Part shown: positions 45,087-54,048 of the stretch, in pieces
Position numbering within the stretch: position 1 is the first letter of the stretch
Layout of the letters: each line of letters opens with the position of its first letter
DNA from: Mesorhizobium neociceri
GTDB lineage: Bacteria; Pseudomonadota; Alphaproteobacteria; Rhizobiales; Rhizobiaceae
NCBI RefSeq assembly: GCF_013520985.1
Contig: NZ_JACDTY010000012.1
Coordinates: forward strand, 62,001 to 126,000
DNA: 64,000 bases
Direction of reading: 5' to 3'
Made by a program: the position numbers and the translations under genes
The notes under the pieces: model-generated
What the model was told of the DNA's origin: nothing
Seen by the model: only the letters and a program-made list of their open reading frames with translations
Databases searched by the model: none

Positions 45087-46631
45087 ATGGTCCCTGTTTG
45101 GGTCGGCCGAGGAGTGAAGACAGACGTGAGCAACAACAGGCGCGGGCTGGCAAAACAAAGTGTCGTGGGCATGTTCTGGACGTCCTTGTCCATGGGTGCC
45201 CTCGCGGTCGCGGAGCTTGTCGCTCTTCTCATTCTGGCCCGGCTGCTATCGCCCAATGAGTTCGGTCTTTACTCCGCAGCGCTGATCGTCATCAAGTTTT
45301 CGGCGATCTTCCAGGGACTTGGCATTACCCCCGCGATCGTCCAACGACCTGTGCTGGAAGAGCGGCATATTCGGGTGGGGTTCACCTTGTCGTGCCTCCT
45401 CGGCCTGTTTGTGTCCGCGTTGGTCTGGGCGATGGCACCGGCAATTGCCGGCCTCCTTCGGCTCGCCGATCTGGCTCCCGTCGTTCGTGCCATCTGCTTC
45501 GTGTTCCTTTTCCAAGGGGCTTCCATGGTCGCATTGGCCGCGGCCCAGCGCGCGCTGCGATTCCGCTGGCTGGCGCTCGTCGATGCCTGCGCCTTCGCGA
45601 CGGGCTACGTCGTTGCCGGTCCGCTTCTGGCTTGGCTCGGCTTCGGCATCTGGGCCCTTGTCGGCGCGCTCCTGATCCAGCAATCCATCCGCATGGTCGT
45701 GCTGCTTGCTGGCCAACCGCATTCGATGCGGCCTTTGCTGGAGCGGCGCGCCATCACCGAACTGCTCTATTTCGGAAGCGGCTTCACCATTGCCCGGGTA
45801 TGCAATTACCTGGCCACCCAAGCGGACAGGCTTGTCGTGGGCCGCTGGCTCGGCGCCGATGCGCTTGGACTGTACGGCCTGTCGTCACAACTGATGACGA
45901 CGCCCGCGGTCATCGTCGGTCAGGTTCTCGATCGGGTGCTGTTCCCGACCATGGCGCTGGTCCAGGAGCAGCCCGCGCGGCTTGCTCGTGCCTATCGCAG
46001 CGCAGTCGCGGGTTGCGCTCTGCTTGTCCTGCCGGCCAGTGTGGTCGTGGCGATCGTCGCGCCGGAGTTGGTTGCGGTCATTCTCGGACGGGGATGGGTA
46101 GGGGTAGTCGACCCGCTCCGGATTCTTGCGTTCAGCATGCTGTTCCGCACGAGCTACAAGCTTAGCGATTCCGTCTCGCGCGCAACAGGAACGGTCTACG
46201 CTCGCGCCTGGCGCCAGGCGGTGTTCACCATCGGCGTCTTCGCCGGCTCCCTCATAGGGCAATTCTGGGGCATAGAGGGCGTGGCGTTCGGCGTCGGCGC
46301 GGCCTTCGGGATCAACTTCTTGCTCATGGCACAGTTGAGCCTCCGCGTGACGGGGATGACGTGGGGGGACTTCCTTGCGGCACACCTGCCCGGGCTCGCG
46401 CTCGCGGGCGCTGTTGGAACCGGCGTCTGGGCACTGGTGGAATGGCTGCGCGAGTTCCATCTATCTCCTCTTCCCCTGCTCATCGATACGGCATTGCTGG
46501 CATCTGCCGGGGGCTTGCTGCTGTGCTGGATCCTGCCCTCGCTGTTTCTTGGGCGGGACGGGCAATCACTGCTGCGCTTGCTCGCCGCGGTGGCGCCCGC
46601 CTGGCCCAGGATGAAGAAGGCAACTGACTAG
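45087..46631 (+). CDS. Wzx-type polysaccharide flippase (MOP superfamily)
   Basis: A 514-residue membrane protein with about 12-14 hydrophobic segments. The start KQSVVGMFWTSLSMGALAVAELVALLILARLLSPNEFGLYSAALIV is the hallmark of the Polysacc_synt_3 branch of oligosaccharide flippases (WzxC/ExoT-like). It should move undecaprenyl-linked repeat units across the inner membrane for the polymerase encoded at 54922-56199. GTG at 45126 is a possible alternative start. Confidence 0.88.
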   Translation: MVPVWVGRGVKTDVSNNRRGLAKQSVVGMFWTSLSMGALAVAELVALLILARLLSPNEFGLYSAALIVIKFSAIFQGLGITPAIVQRPVLEERHIRVGFTLSCLLGLFVSALVWAMAPAIAGLLRLADLAPVVRAICFVFLFQGASMVALAAAQRALRFRWLALVDACAFATGYVVAGPLLAWLGFGIWALVGALLIQQSIRMVVLLAGQPHSMRPLLERRAITELLYFGSGFTIARVCNYLATQADRLVVGRWLGADALGLYGLSSQLMTTPAVIVGQVLDRVLFPTMALVQEQPARLARAYRSAVAGCALLVLPASVVVAIVAPELVAVILGRGWVGVVDPLRILAFSMLFRTSYKLSDSVSRATGTVYARAWRQAVFTIGVFAGSLIGQFWGIEGVAFGVGAAFGINFLLMAQLSLRVTGMTWGDFLAAHLPGLALAGAVGTGVWALVEWLREFHLSPLPLLIDTALLASAGGLLLCWILPSLFLGRDGQSLLRLLAAVAPAWPRMKKATD

Positions 46632-46772
46632 TCAACGACAGAACATTTGGGCCGCGGCTTTCGTGCGCTGCGTTACCGTCGCCATGCTCGATCTGGGTAT
46701 CGGAGCTGACGCCCTGTCGGGCACGTCGCAATTCCGGATTTAATCGAGAGAAATGCGAAAAGGAAATCCAAC

Positions 46773-49700
46773 ATGGCTAAACTGCCTGAGCTTCCCTGGG
46801 GTGACGCGAAACTCTTGACGACGGAGTTCGGCATCGACGCCTTCGACTGGCCGAACATAGACAATTGGACCCAGCCTACCGGATCAGCGAGCGGCAGCGA
46901 GACTCCGCACGTACTCTCCGAGCTTGGCGATGGGCTCGCTGCCGAAACCGGCAAGGGCAATCACACCACCAGCTTTGATCCCGCCGCAAAACAGCTCGAT
47001 CTCGTCTCCGAGCATCAGATCACGCCGGCATGGGGGAGCGAGGGCGGATTGAAACCGACTGGCCTCACCGAGGCGACAGCCAGACTTGGCATTCATCTGG
47101 ACAGCACGCTTCTCGACAGGCTTGCGGCGAAGGCCTCTGGGTTGTGGCACAATGTGGAAAAGGGTCACGCCGACAGCTTGCTGACCTCCACCACCACTAT
47201 CCCTGAGGCAGTTGCTGACATCGGCACGGGCTCGACGCGCGCCACGGTCACCACCAGCAGCCTCCTCGCTGCCAGCTCTAATGCGATCGACCCGATCTTC
47301 GAGACAAGGGTGGCGAGCGCCGGCGACGATGTCGAGCAGAAGGGCTCGGGCGCGATCTCAACCAACACCAACGATCTGGAACTGGGCTATGACAGCAGCA
47401 CCCGCCAGACGGTAGGCATCCGCTTCACCGGCATCGACATACCGCAAGGCGCCATCATCACCAGCGCCTACATCCAGTTCCAGGCCAATGAGGTAAAGAC
47501 CGGCGCGACCTCGCTGCTGATCAAGGGCGAAGATGGCGACGACGCGAGCGCCTTCACCAGCGTCAGCTTCAACGTGTCCTCACGCGCGACGACGGACGCG
47601 TCCGCCGCCTGGACGCCGGACCCGTGGACCACGGTCGGCGCCCACGGCTTGGCCGAGCGCTCGCCCGACCTGTCGACGATCGTGCAGGAGATCGTCAACC
47701 GCTCGGGCTGGGCGGCGCTCAACGACATGGCATTTATAGTCACCGGCACCGGGACGCGCACGGCCGATTCCTACGAATATTCGCCGACCGGCGCTCCGCT
47801 GCTGCACATCGAATATCTGCTGCCTGCATCCGGCGCTCCGGTGGCCTTCAACACCCCGGCCGACGCCGACGCCGCCGCCAACCAGATCGCCGAGCTTGCC
47901 GCGGCAGGTGTACCCACCGGGATCACCGCCTCCGCCACGGATCCCGATGCCGGCTCGACCGTCACCTATAGTCTCAACGATTCACGCTTCGCCATCGACG
48001 CCAGCAGCGGCGTCATCACGCGCTCAGCCACCGGCACGCTCGACTTTGAGACCCAGCCGTCGATCAATCTGACAGTGACGGCAACCTCCTCCGACGGAGG
48101 CACCGCCAACCAGGTCTTCACCCTCGCCGTCCTCAACAGCCCTGAGCCGGTCGCCTTCAATTCCTCGCCGGACGCCAACCCCGCCGCCAACCAGATTGGC
48201 CAGAACGCCGCCGCCGGCACGGCGATCGGGATCACCGCCGCAGCGACGGATCCCGACGCCGGCTCGACCGTCACCTACAGCATCGACGACTCTCGCTTCG
48301 CCATCAATGCCAGCACCGGTGTCATCACGCGCTCGAGTACCGGCACGCTCAACGCGACGTCGGAGCCGTCGATCGCCCTCACCGTCACGGCCACCTCGTC
48401 CGATGGCAGCATCGATACCCATGCCTTCAACGTCGACGTCACGGCCAACCAGCTGCCGGTGGCCTTCAACGCACCTCCCGACGCCAACGCCGCCGCCAAC
48501 CAGATCGCCGAACTTGCCGCGGCAGGTGCATCCACCGGAATCACCGCCTCGGCCACGGATCCCGATGCCGGCTCGACCGTCACTTACAGCATCAATGACT
48601 CGCGCTTCACCATCGACGCCAGCAGCGGCGTCATCACGCGCTCAACCACCGGCACGCTCGACTTTGAGACCCAGCCGTCGATCAATCTGACAGTGACGGC
48701 AACCTCGTCCGACGGAAGCACTGCGAACCGGGCCTTCAGCCTCGCCGTCCTCAACAGCCCTGAGCCGGTCGCCTTCAACTCCTCGCCGGATGCCAATCCC
48801 GCCGCCAACCAGATCGCCGAGCTTGCCGCGGCAGGTGCACCCACCGGAATCACCGCCTCGGCCACGGATCCCGATGCCGGCTCGACCGTTACCTACAGCA
48901 TCAATGACTCTCGCTTCGCCATCAATTCCAGCAGCGGCGTCATCACGCGCTCAGCCACCGGCGCGCTCGACTTTGAGACCCAGTCGTCGATCAATCTGAC
49001 AGTGACGGCAACCTCGTCCGATGGAAGCACCGCCAACCGGGTCTTCAGCCTCGCCGTCCTCAACAGCCCCGAGCCGGTCGCCTTCAACATTTCGGCGGAT
49101 GCCAACCCCGCCGGCAACCAGATTGCCCAGGACGCCGCCGTCGGCACGGCGATCGGGATTACCGCCGCAGCCACGGATCCCGATGCCGGCTCGACGGTCA
49201 CCTATAGCATCGGCGACTCGCGCTTCGCCATCAATGCCAGCACGGGTGTCATAACGCGTTCGGGTACCGGCACCCTCAACGCGACGTCCGAGCCGTCAGT
49301 CGCCCTCACCGTCACGGCCACCTCGTCCGATGGCAGCATCGATACCCATGCCTTCAACGTCAACATCATGGCCCACCAGCTGCCGACGTCGGTGACCCTG
49401 GCACATACTATCGCGACTTCGCTGTGGTCGCCGCCGAGCCCCGACCCCACTGATATCGTCTATATCTCCCACTTGGGCACGCTGCTTGTTGCCGACAGCG
49501 AAGTGGAGGAGATGTCCATTTTTACCGGTAAGAATGTCTACCAAACGACTCTGAGCGGCAATCTGGTGGGAACACTCACAACCGTCAATTTCTCCGACGA
49601 GCCCGCCGGGATCGCTTATAATCCTGCTAACCACCATCTCTTCTTCGCGGACGATACCGGGACGAAGAGCGTGTACGAACTGAACCCCGGCAATGACGGA

Positions 49701-50219
49701 CTTTACAATACGCCCGACGACATCGTGACCTCGTTCAGGACGTCGGCATTCGGCAGCACGGATCCGGAAAGCGTTGCCTATGATACCAAACGTGGCGTCC
49801 TGTATGTCGCGGATGGCACAACGCACAACATCTACACCGTCGCACCGGGTCAGAACGGCAAATTCGACGGCGTCGCGAGTACGGGCGGCGATGACATCGT
49901 GACGAGTTTTTCTGCTTCTGCGCTGGGAACCCCAGGTGACGCAAGCATCGCGTATGACCCGGGCAACGATCTCCTCTATTACATTCAGTCGGCCAAGTCA
50001 GTGGCAATGGTTACAACGACAGGGGATCTGTTGGGTACACTCGATATCTCCTCGGCCCACGCGAAAAAACCGGCCGGATTGGCGCTGGCGCCGAGCAGCG
50101 ACGATCCGACCCACCATATGAGCCTCTATATCGTCGATCGGGGCGTGGACAATGACACGAACCCAACCGAGAACGACGGCAAGATCTATGAATTCCATTT
50201 TAATGATTGGCTCGTCTGA
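46773..50219 (+). CDS. Large secreted protein with five cadherin-like repeats and a propeller-like C-terminus
   Basis: A 1148-residue protein with no N-terminal signal peptide. Residues 1-170 are unrecognised. Residues 170-355 resemble a carbohydrate-binding-like or DNRLRE-type beta domain (TSLLIKGEDGDDASAFTSVSF, then ATTDASAAWTPDPW). Residues 356-870 are five 103-residue cadherin-like repeats (consensus pieces ATDPDAGSTVTYS, DSRFAI, GVITRSATGTL, VTATSSDGS) with Asp pairs suited to calcium binding. Residues 900-1148 look like a beta-propeller of the NHL/SdiA-regulated type. No RTX nonapeptides are present. Lack of a signal plus PrsDE nearby suggests type I secretion as an adhesin. AAGGA precedes the ATG. 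Confidence 0.85.
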   Translation: MAKLPELPWGDAKLLTTEFGIDAFDWPNIDNWTQPTGSASGSETPHVLSELGDGLAAETGKGNHTTSFDPAAKQLDLVSEHQITPAWGSEGGLKPTGLTEATARLGIHLDSTLLDRLAAKASGLWHNVEKGHADSLLTSTTTIPEAVADIGTGSTRATVTTSSLLAASSNAIDPIFETRVASAGDDVEQKGSGAISTNTNDLELGYDSSTRQTVGIRFTGIDIPQGAIITSAYIQFQANEVKTGATSLLIKGEDGDDASAFTSVSFNVSSRATTDASAAWTPDPWTTVGAHGLAERSPDLSTIVQEIVNRSGWAALNDMAFIVTGTGTRTADSYEYSPTGAPLLHIEYLLPASGAPVAFNTPADADAAANQIAELAAAGVPTGITASATDPDAGSTVTYSLNDSRFAIDASSGVITRSATGTLDFETQPSINLTVTATSSDGGTANQVFTLAVLNSPEPVAFNSSPDANPAANQIGQNAAAGTAIGITAAATDPDAGSTVTYSIDDSRFAINASTGVITRSSTGTLNATSEPSIALTVTATSSDGSIDTHAFNVDVTANQLPVAFNAPPDANAAANQIAELAAAGASTGITASATDPDAGSTVTYSINDSRFTIDASSGVITRSTTGTLDFETQPSINLTVTATSSDGSTANRAFSLAVLNSPEPVAFNSSPDANPAANQIAELAAAGAPTGITASATDPDAGSTVTYSINDSRFAINSSSGVITRSATGALDFETQSSINLTVTATSSDGSTANRVFSLAVLNSPEPVAFNISADANPAGNQIAQDAAVGTAIGITAAATDPDAGSTVTYSIGDSRFAINASTGVITRSGTGTLNATSEPSVALTVTATSSDGSIDTHAFNVNIMAHQLPTSVTLAHTIATSLWSPPSPDPTDIVYISHLGTLLVADSEVEEMSIFTGKNVYQTTLSGNLVGTLTTVNFSDEPAGIAYNPANHHLFFADDTGTKSVYELNPGNDGLYNTPDDIVTSFRTSAFGSTDPESVAYDTKRGVLYVADGTTHNIYTVAPGQNGKFDGVASTGGDDIVTSFSASALGTPGDASIAYDPGNDLLYYIQSAKSVAMVTTTGDLLGTLDISSAHAKKPAGLALAPSSDDPTHHMSLYIVDRGVDNDTNPTENDGKIYEFHFNDWLV
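47838..49382 (+). repeat. Five tandem 309-bp repeats encoding cadherin-like domains
   Basis: Units begin at 47838, 48147, 48456, 48765 and 49074, each exactly 309 bp and starting with codons for PVAFN. Units 1, 3 and 4 are one type (ending AVLNSPE). Units 2 and 5 are another (GTLNATSEPS, ending ANQL or AHQL). The order A-B-A-A-B and near-identical third positions imply recent duplication and gene conversion. Copy number may vary between strains. Confidence 0.92.
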
Positions 50220-50337
50220 ACCGGCACGGCGCGATGGCTCAATCCCTCGGTGCGCACGTCACGCCGGCCGAAAGCCGCGCTGATTGCAGTTCGGGATGAT
50301 GCCAATGCAATGTGAGGCTGGTCCGAGCCGACAAAGA

Positions 50338-50389
50338 GAAGCCCGGACCGCTCGCGGCACTCTGGCGTACCGCGAGCGGTCCGGGCTTC
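50338..50389. terminator. Strong bidirectional hairpin terminator
   Basis: A perfect 20-bp inverted repeat (50338-50357 and 50370-50389) with a 12-base loop lies between the convergent cadherin-repeat gene and the leftward peptide-led operon. It is the strongest hairpin in the window and is placed to end transcripts from both sides. Confidence 0.75.
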
Positions 50390-50456
50390 CAAATGAAAAG
50401 GCTGGAGCCCTATGTCCTCAAGACGCTGTTTTCAGCGACCACGATGCTGCAGGAGC

Positions 50457-50699
50457 TTACGCCTGGCCGGGAGGGCCAACGTGAATATGGTTCTTGTCTC
50501 CCCAACCATTGCCCGGTTTTGATCCGCCCGATTTGGCAATCGCCCTGGAGTTCAAGCTTGTGCCGAGCAAGAGCGTCACTGCCGGCGGCGTAACCGCTGC
50601 AAAACGCCCCGCCTTCTTGAGAAATTCACGGCGCGCTTGAGCCTCCGAGACCAGGGTTTCCGGCGTCCGTTCCGAGCGTTTTGTGCTTTCAGTTGACAT
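50457..50699 (-). CDS. Small Tat-signal peptide, candidate substrate of the PqqD-HPr-kinase module
   Basis: An 80-residue protein. Residues 23-28 are RREFLK, a twin-arginine motif, followed by KAGRFAAV and the hydrophobic TPPAVTLLLG. A likely signal peptidase site lies near residues 52-56 (SRA/IA). The mature part would be only about 25 residues, rich in Gly, Pro and His, with NGWGDKNHIHVGPPG. ATG 50699 is preferred; an upstream ATG at 50741 would add 14 residues. It is the last gene of the leftward operon, after the nucleotidyltransferase and PqqD-HPr-kinase genes. Similar short RREFLxxAG peptides occur near surface-polysaccharide and peptide-modification genes, but the function is unknown. 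Confidence 0.75.
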   Translation of the reverse strand: MSTESTKRSERTPETLVSEAQARREFLKKAGRFAAVTPPAVTLLLGTSLNSRAIAKSGGSKPGNGWGDKNHIHVGPPGQA

Positions 50700-50782
50700 G
50701 TCAGACCTCTTCACAAACTTTCTCAAATTCACAGCTTTCACCTTAGGCTCGCTGATACGGGGGTACTAGTTCCCCAAAAGGC

Positions 50783-51784
50783 TTAGATTTTGGTACGAGG
50801 GTTGAAGAGCGTGCGAGCGATGCGACGCAAGAGGTCGGACGGTCCACGTCGCGCCAAACCGTAGTCACGTGAAAACCGCCATGTGCCCCACATCAAATTG
50901 CCGGCCAGGCGCAGCGGGGCGCCGATGATGGGGTGGGTCGCCGTGAAGATGCGCCTCCAGTGCTGGAAACGGACCATTGGGCGTTGTGCACATTTTGCCG
51001 GGATTCTGGTCCCGAAGAAATGGTGCAGGGCCAGCAGCTGGGTGTCGAGCGCATTGCGGGCGCTTCGATCCGACATGGATGCCTGCAGTGCCGTCCAGTC
51101 CACGCCGTCGCTTTCCGCCAATCTGGCCAGATCATGAAGGTGTCTGAGATCTATCCTTCCGCGCCAATAATCTCCCTCCTTGAGAAGGTCGTGCACCATC
51201 CAGTGCAGGGCGCGAGACTGAGCGGGCGGAATTTTTACCCGAAGGCCGTCTCGCTGGACGAGCTTGGGCGGTTCAAGGCCGTTCGCCCGGCTCGTCCGGA
51301 GCTCCAGCATGCCGGCGTCCTGCTGGCGGGCCATGCCTCGAGCGCCCGCCACATCGACGTAGCCAAGTTCTTCAAGACAGGCTCGGGCGATCGCCTCTTC
51401 GGGGGAGTCAACGGCTAGATCCAGGTCACTCGTCATCCTGCTGGGAACCCGGCCGGCCGGCGAAAGGAACAGGGGAATGGCGCCCTTGAGCAGGAACGGA
51501 ACGACGTCGCGGCGGTTGAGGGCCGCAACGGCTTCACGCAGTTGGGTACGCAAGCGCAGGTTCCGTTCGCGATTGCAGTCGTGAACGAACTGAAGGTACT
51601 CGCGCACGTCCTCCGGAAGGTAGTGGGTGTGTCCGGATTGCGCGAGGGACGAGAACAAATCGGGTGTGAGCAGAGTGTGATTGGCTAGAGCAATCACGGC
51701 CCGCCAATCGGTGCGGTCGGTCGGACTACCGCGCAGTCCGGCGATCAACGCCTCAAGCGCATTGCCCCTGCTCATCACCGGCAT
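50783..51784 (-). CDS. Nucleotidyltransferase-family protein (NTP_transf_5-like)
   Basis: A 333-residue protein with the minimal nucleotidyltransferase core: PFLLKGAIPLFLSPAGRVPSRMTSDLDLAVDSPEEA, where D120 and D122 are the expected metal-binding pair, preceded by a helical N-terminus. Family members sit beside HPr-kinase-like and PqqD-like genes and in lasso-peptide and exopolysaccharide loci. The substrate is unknown. The start overlaps the PqqD-HPr-kinase gene by 10 bases; an internal ATG at 51775 is also possible. Confidence 0.82.
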   Translation of the reverse strand: MPVMSRGNALEALIAGLRGSPTDRTDWRAVIALANHTLLTPDLFSSLAQSGHTHYLPEDVREYLQFVHDCNRERNLRLRTQLREAVAALNRRDVVPFLLKGAIPLFLSPAGRVPSRMTSDLDLAVDSPEEAIARACLEELGYVDVAGARGMARQQDAGMLELRTSRANGLEPPKLVQRDGLRVKIPPAQSRALHWMVHDLLKEGDYWRGRIDLRHLHDLARLAESDGVDWTALQASMSDRSARNALDTQLLALHHFFGTRIPAKCAQRPMVRFQHWRRIFTATHPIIGAPLRLAGNLMWGTWRFSRDYGLARRGPSDLLRRIARTLFNPRTKI

Positions 51785-52935
51785 GCTTTCGTGATCAGTT
51801 GCACCGCATCATCAAGCCTCGAATAGGTCAGGCAATAGGTTTCCGCCGATCCGATGAGTTGGACCAGGACGTCAAACGCTGTGCCGCTCAGCTCTCCGCC
51901 GGGTGCAAGCGCGCCGTTGAGAAGGCCGCGCAATGCGTGAGCTGGATCGACCGGCTCCAGGCTAGCTTTCGAGTCGCGACCTCGACGGAGCAGGACCACA
52001 CGGCCGATGGGGAGGGGATCAGGAGGCAAGGGCACGAACGCCTTGGGCACGGCAAACCGTACACGCCTGCGATCTGGGCGGCGACAGACTGGAACGGCAG
52101 CGAGGCCGGGGCAGTATTCGGACAGCAACGGCCATGATCCCGCCTTGACTGCCGGGGCAAACGGAAGGCCAATGCCATGCCCCATAGAGTCCAGCAGCGT
52201 CACATCATCGGCGGCAAAGCCAAATCCGGCATGGACCAATGCCAAGGTCAGCGTTGTCTTGCCGGCGCCTGGATCGCCACAAAGAAGGACGATGTGTTCG
52301 TTTCTGAAAAGCGCTGCCGCATGGAGAGCAAGTTCATAGGCGCCGTAATCCAGAACCTCGGTCAGCAATTGCCCCTTCAGCATGACGGGTAATTCGTCGA
52401 GCGAGCAGGACAAAATCCACTCGCCATCCCGCAACAGATGGACTCTCCCCCCGTGCCCGACCACCTCGAGTAGAACGTCGGCAGTCTCTCTTTTGACCTC
52501 AAGGTGCTGAAACACGGTGATCGCGGGAAAGGCGCAGGCTGCCGGATAGACGATGCGTATGTTGAGGCCTGCAACGGAGACCACCTGGCTCACGGCCTTT
52601 TGAGCTGAAGAAGCAGACGAAGGCGCGAAGCGCCGTATCAGGTTCAGCCGCTGCCAATCCTCCAGCGCAGTCTCGACATGCCTGTTTGCCTCAAGTCTAC
52701 TAACGCCACTGCGCGCCATCTCGGCCGAGATGGCTTGCGGTGGCATGCCTTCTTCCAGAGAGCGCCAGATGTCGGCAGCCGTATCGTTGACGGCGAAAAT
52801 GGCCTGCTGGGGTGAACTGAATAGGAGGTTCTGTCCCCTGACGCGTGCCAACCGCCCCCGCATCACAAACGTCCCAGGACTGTGATCGGCGGGGCCTGAC
52901 GCCACGCTTCTGTCAATCGCCTCGTGCTGGTTCAT
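51775..52935 (-). CDS. PqqD-like domain fused to HPr-kinase-related kinase
   Basis: A 386-residue protein. Residues 22-105 look like a PqqD/RRE-type peptide-binding domain (LLFSSPQQAIFAVNDTAADIWRSLEEGMPPQAISAEM). From residue 120 there is an HPr-kinase-related domain with P-loop GDPGAGKTT at 220-228 and ADDVTLLDS downstream. In the HPr-rel-A context these two functions are usually separate genes, so the fusion is notable. PqqD domains present leader peptides to modifying enzymes, and HPr-kinase relatives phosphorylate serine on peptides or proteins. Together with the small peptide gene at 50457-50699 this suggests peptide recognition and phosphorylation (inference). ATG 52935 has a weak ribosome site, so the start is uncertain. 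Confidence 0.78.
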   Translation of the reverse strand: MNQHEAIDRSVASGPADHSPGTFVMRGRLARVRGQNLLFSSPQQAIFAVNDTAADIWRSLEEGMPPQAISAEMARSGVSRLEANRHVETALEDWQRLNLIRRFAPSSASSAQKAVSQVVSVAGLNIRIVYPAACAFPAITVFQHLEVKRETADVLLEVVGHGGRVHLLRDGEWILSCSLDELPVMLKGQLLTEVLDYGAYELALHAAALFRNEHIVLLCGDPGAGKTTLTLALVHAGFGFAADDVTLLDSMGHGIGLPFAPAVKAGSWPLLSEYCPGLAAVPVCRRPDRRRVRFAVPKAFVPLPPDPLPIGRVVLLRRGRDSKASLEPVDPAHALRGLLNGALAPGGELSGTAFDVLVQLIGSAETYCLTYSRLDDAVQLITKACR

Positions 52936-53031
52936 CGCGGTGATGGTCCAAGCTGTTGTTGCAAAGCAGGTAGCATGCGAGCGCCACAAGACTTCGCAGT
53001 TCGGATGATCATTGCCGACGGCTGCGACTTC

Positions 53032-54048
53032 TCACAGCATTTCGTCGGAGAACCGAACCACGTCCTGGTGCGCCACGATCCACTGTAAATGCGCCTTGTT
53101 CCAATGTTTGCGGGCGTCGGCGCCCGTCAGCAATTTGAAACCAGACGGCGGCAGCGGCAATGCGGAGGGGATTGGCTCGTCGGGCAGCCACAGCAACACG
53201 TTGTCCCGGCTTTCAATCGTCAGCCGCCATGTTCTTTCCAGGCGCCGGAACCCACGCATGTTGGCCGCAGCCAATGCAAAAACCGATTCGGTGATCCTCA
53301 ACCTGGGTGACTGATCGACAGCCTTGATCGGCGCCTGATGTGTGATTTCGCCCTTGGAGAGAAAGGCGTGCATACGGATTAAGGATCCCTCGATCCGCAC
53401 GGTTTCCTCTGTTCCGTCTCGTTCGTTTGACGCAGGATCCAGGCTGATCCCGGAGAAACATCCGTCGAACAGGCAGTCTTCAATGATGCCGCTGAGGAGA
53501 TAGTCGTTCTCCACCGCGTCATCCCTGATTTCGCTGAGCCAGCACCCCTTTAGGCGAAAGCCGTCAGCGTGCTCGGCAAAACGAATGCCATCCCAGCAGC
53601 GGCGCGCACGGACACCCTCTATTGTCGCGTCGGTGGTTCCGTCCCTGACAAGCAGAGCCGCGCTGTTGCAGTAGGTGTCCCGCCAATCAGACGTTAGCGG
53701 CACCTGGCCGTCGAAGCGGCCGCCGACAAAGTGAACGCCGGGACAGTTGCGGATGACGACGGGATAGCGATTGACCGGCAACGGCCCCTCGTCGCAGCCC
53801 ATCATCGCGCTGGGATCGTTGTTTCTGCTGTTGGCAAGTGTGAAAGCAGCATTGCGAGCGTCGATAGTTGCTCCCGGCTGGAGATTCCGTATCGATTGCT
53901 GTTCGAAGCCATACTCACCTGCCAGAACGATCTCGTTGCCTTGCGGCGTCTGTCCGCCTTGCGCTTGGAACGAGCTCGGCAACAGGGCGATCACAGGATA
54001 TAAGCCGGCGACGCCCATGAATAAACGGCGATCCATGCTCCTGCTCAT
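53032..54048 (-). CDS. Exported right-handed beta-helix protein (polysaccharide lyase/hydrolase-like)
   Basis: A 338-residue protein. The N-terminus has DRRLFMGVAGLYPVIALLPSS, a Tat-like signal, and the mature part has the spaced short strands of a parallel beta-helix (PVVIRNCPGVHFVGGRFDG, TIEGVRARRCWDGIRFAEHADG, VENDYLLSGIIEDCLFDGCFSG). Such proteins cleave or bind polysaccharide. No definite catalytic residue set was recognised. ATG 54048 overlaps the kinase stop in an ATGA arrangement. It may trim or edit the polymer in the periplasm. Confidence 0.75.
   Translation of the reverse strand: MSRSMDRRLFMGVAGLYPVIALLPSSFQAQGGQTPQGNEIVLAGEYGFEQQSIRNLQPGATIDARNAAFTLANSRNNDPSAMMGCDEGPLPVNRYPVVIRNCPGVHFVGGRFDGQVPLTSDWRDTYCNSAALLVRDGTTDATIEGVRARRCWDGIRFAEHADGFRLKGCWLSEIRDDAVENDYLLSGIIEDCLFDGCFSGISLDPASNERDGTEETVRIEGSLIRMHAFLSKGEITHQAPIKAVDQSPRLRITESVFALAAANMRGFRRLERTWRLTIESRDNVLLWLPDEPIPSALPLPPSGFKLLTGADARKHWNKAHLQWIVAHQDVVRFSDEML

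Noticed and set aside
47838..49382. CRISPR array
   Set aside because: The repeats are 309 bp, contiguous and in frame within a coding sequence encoding cadherin-like domains; there are no spacers.
46773..50219. RTX toxin or haemolysin-type protein
   Set aside because: No GGxGxDxxx nonapeptide repeats were found despite the type I exporter nearby.
50457..52935. Classical lasso peptide cluster
   Set aside because: HPr-kinase-like, PqqD-like and nucleotidyltransferase genes occur in lasso clusters, but there is no asparagine-synthase-like cyclase and no transglutaminase-type leader protease.
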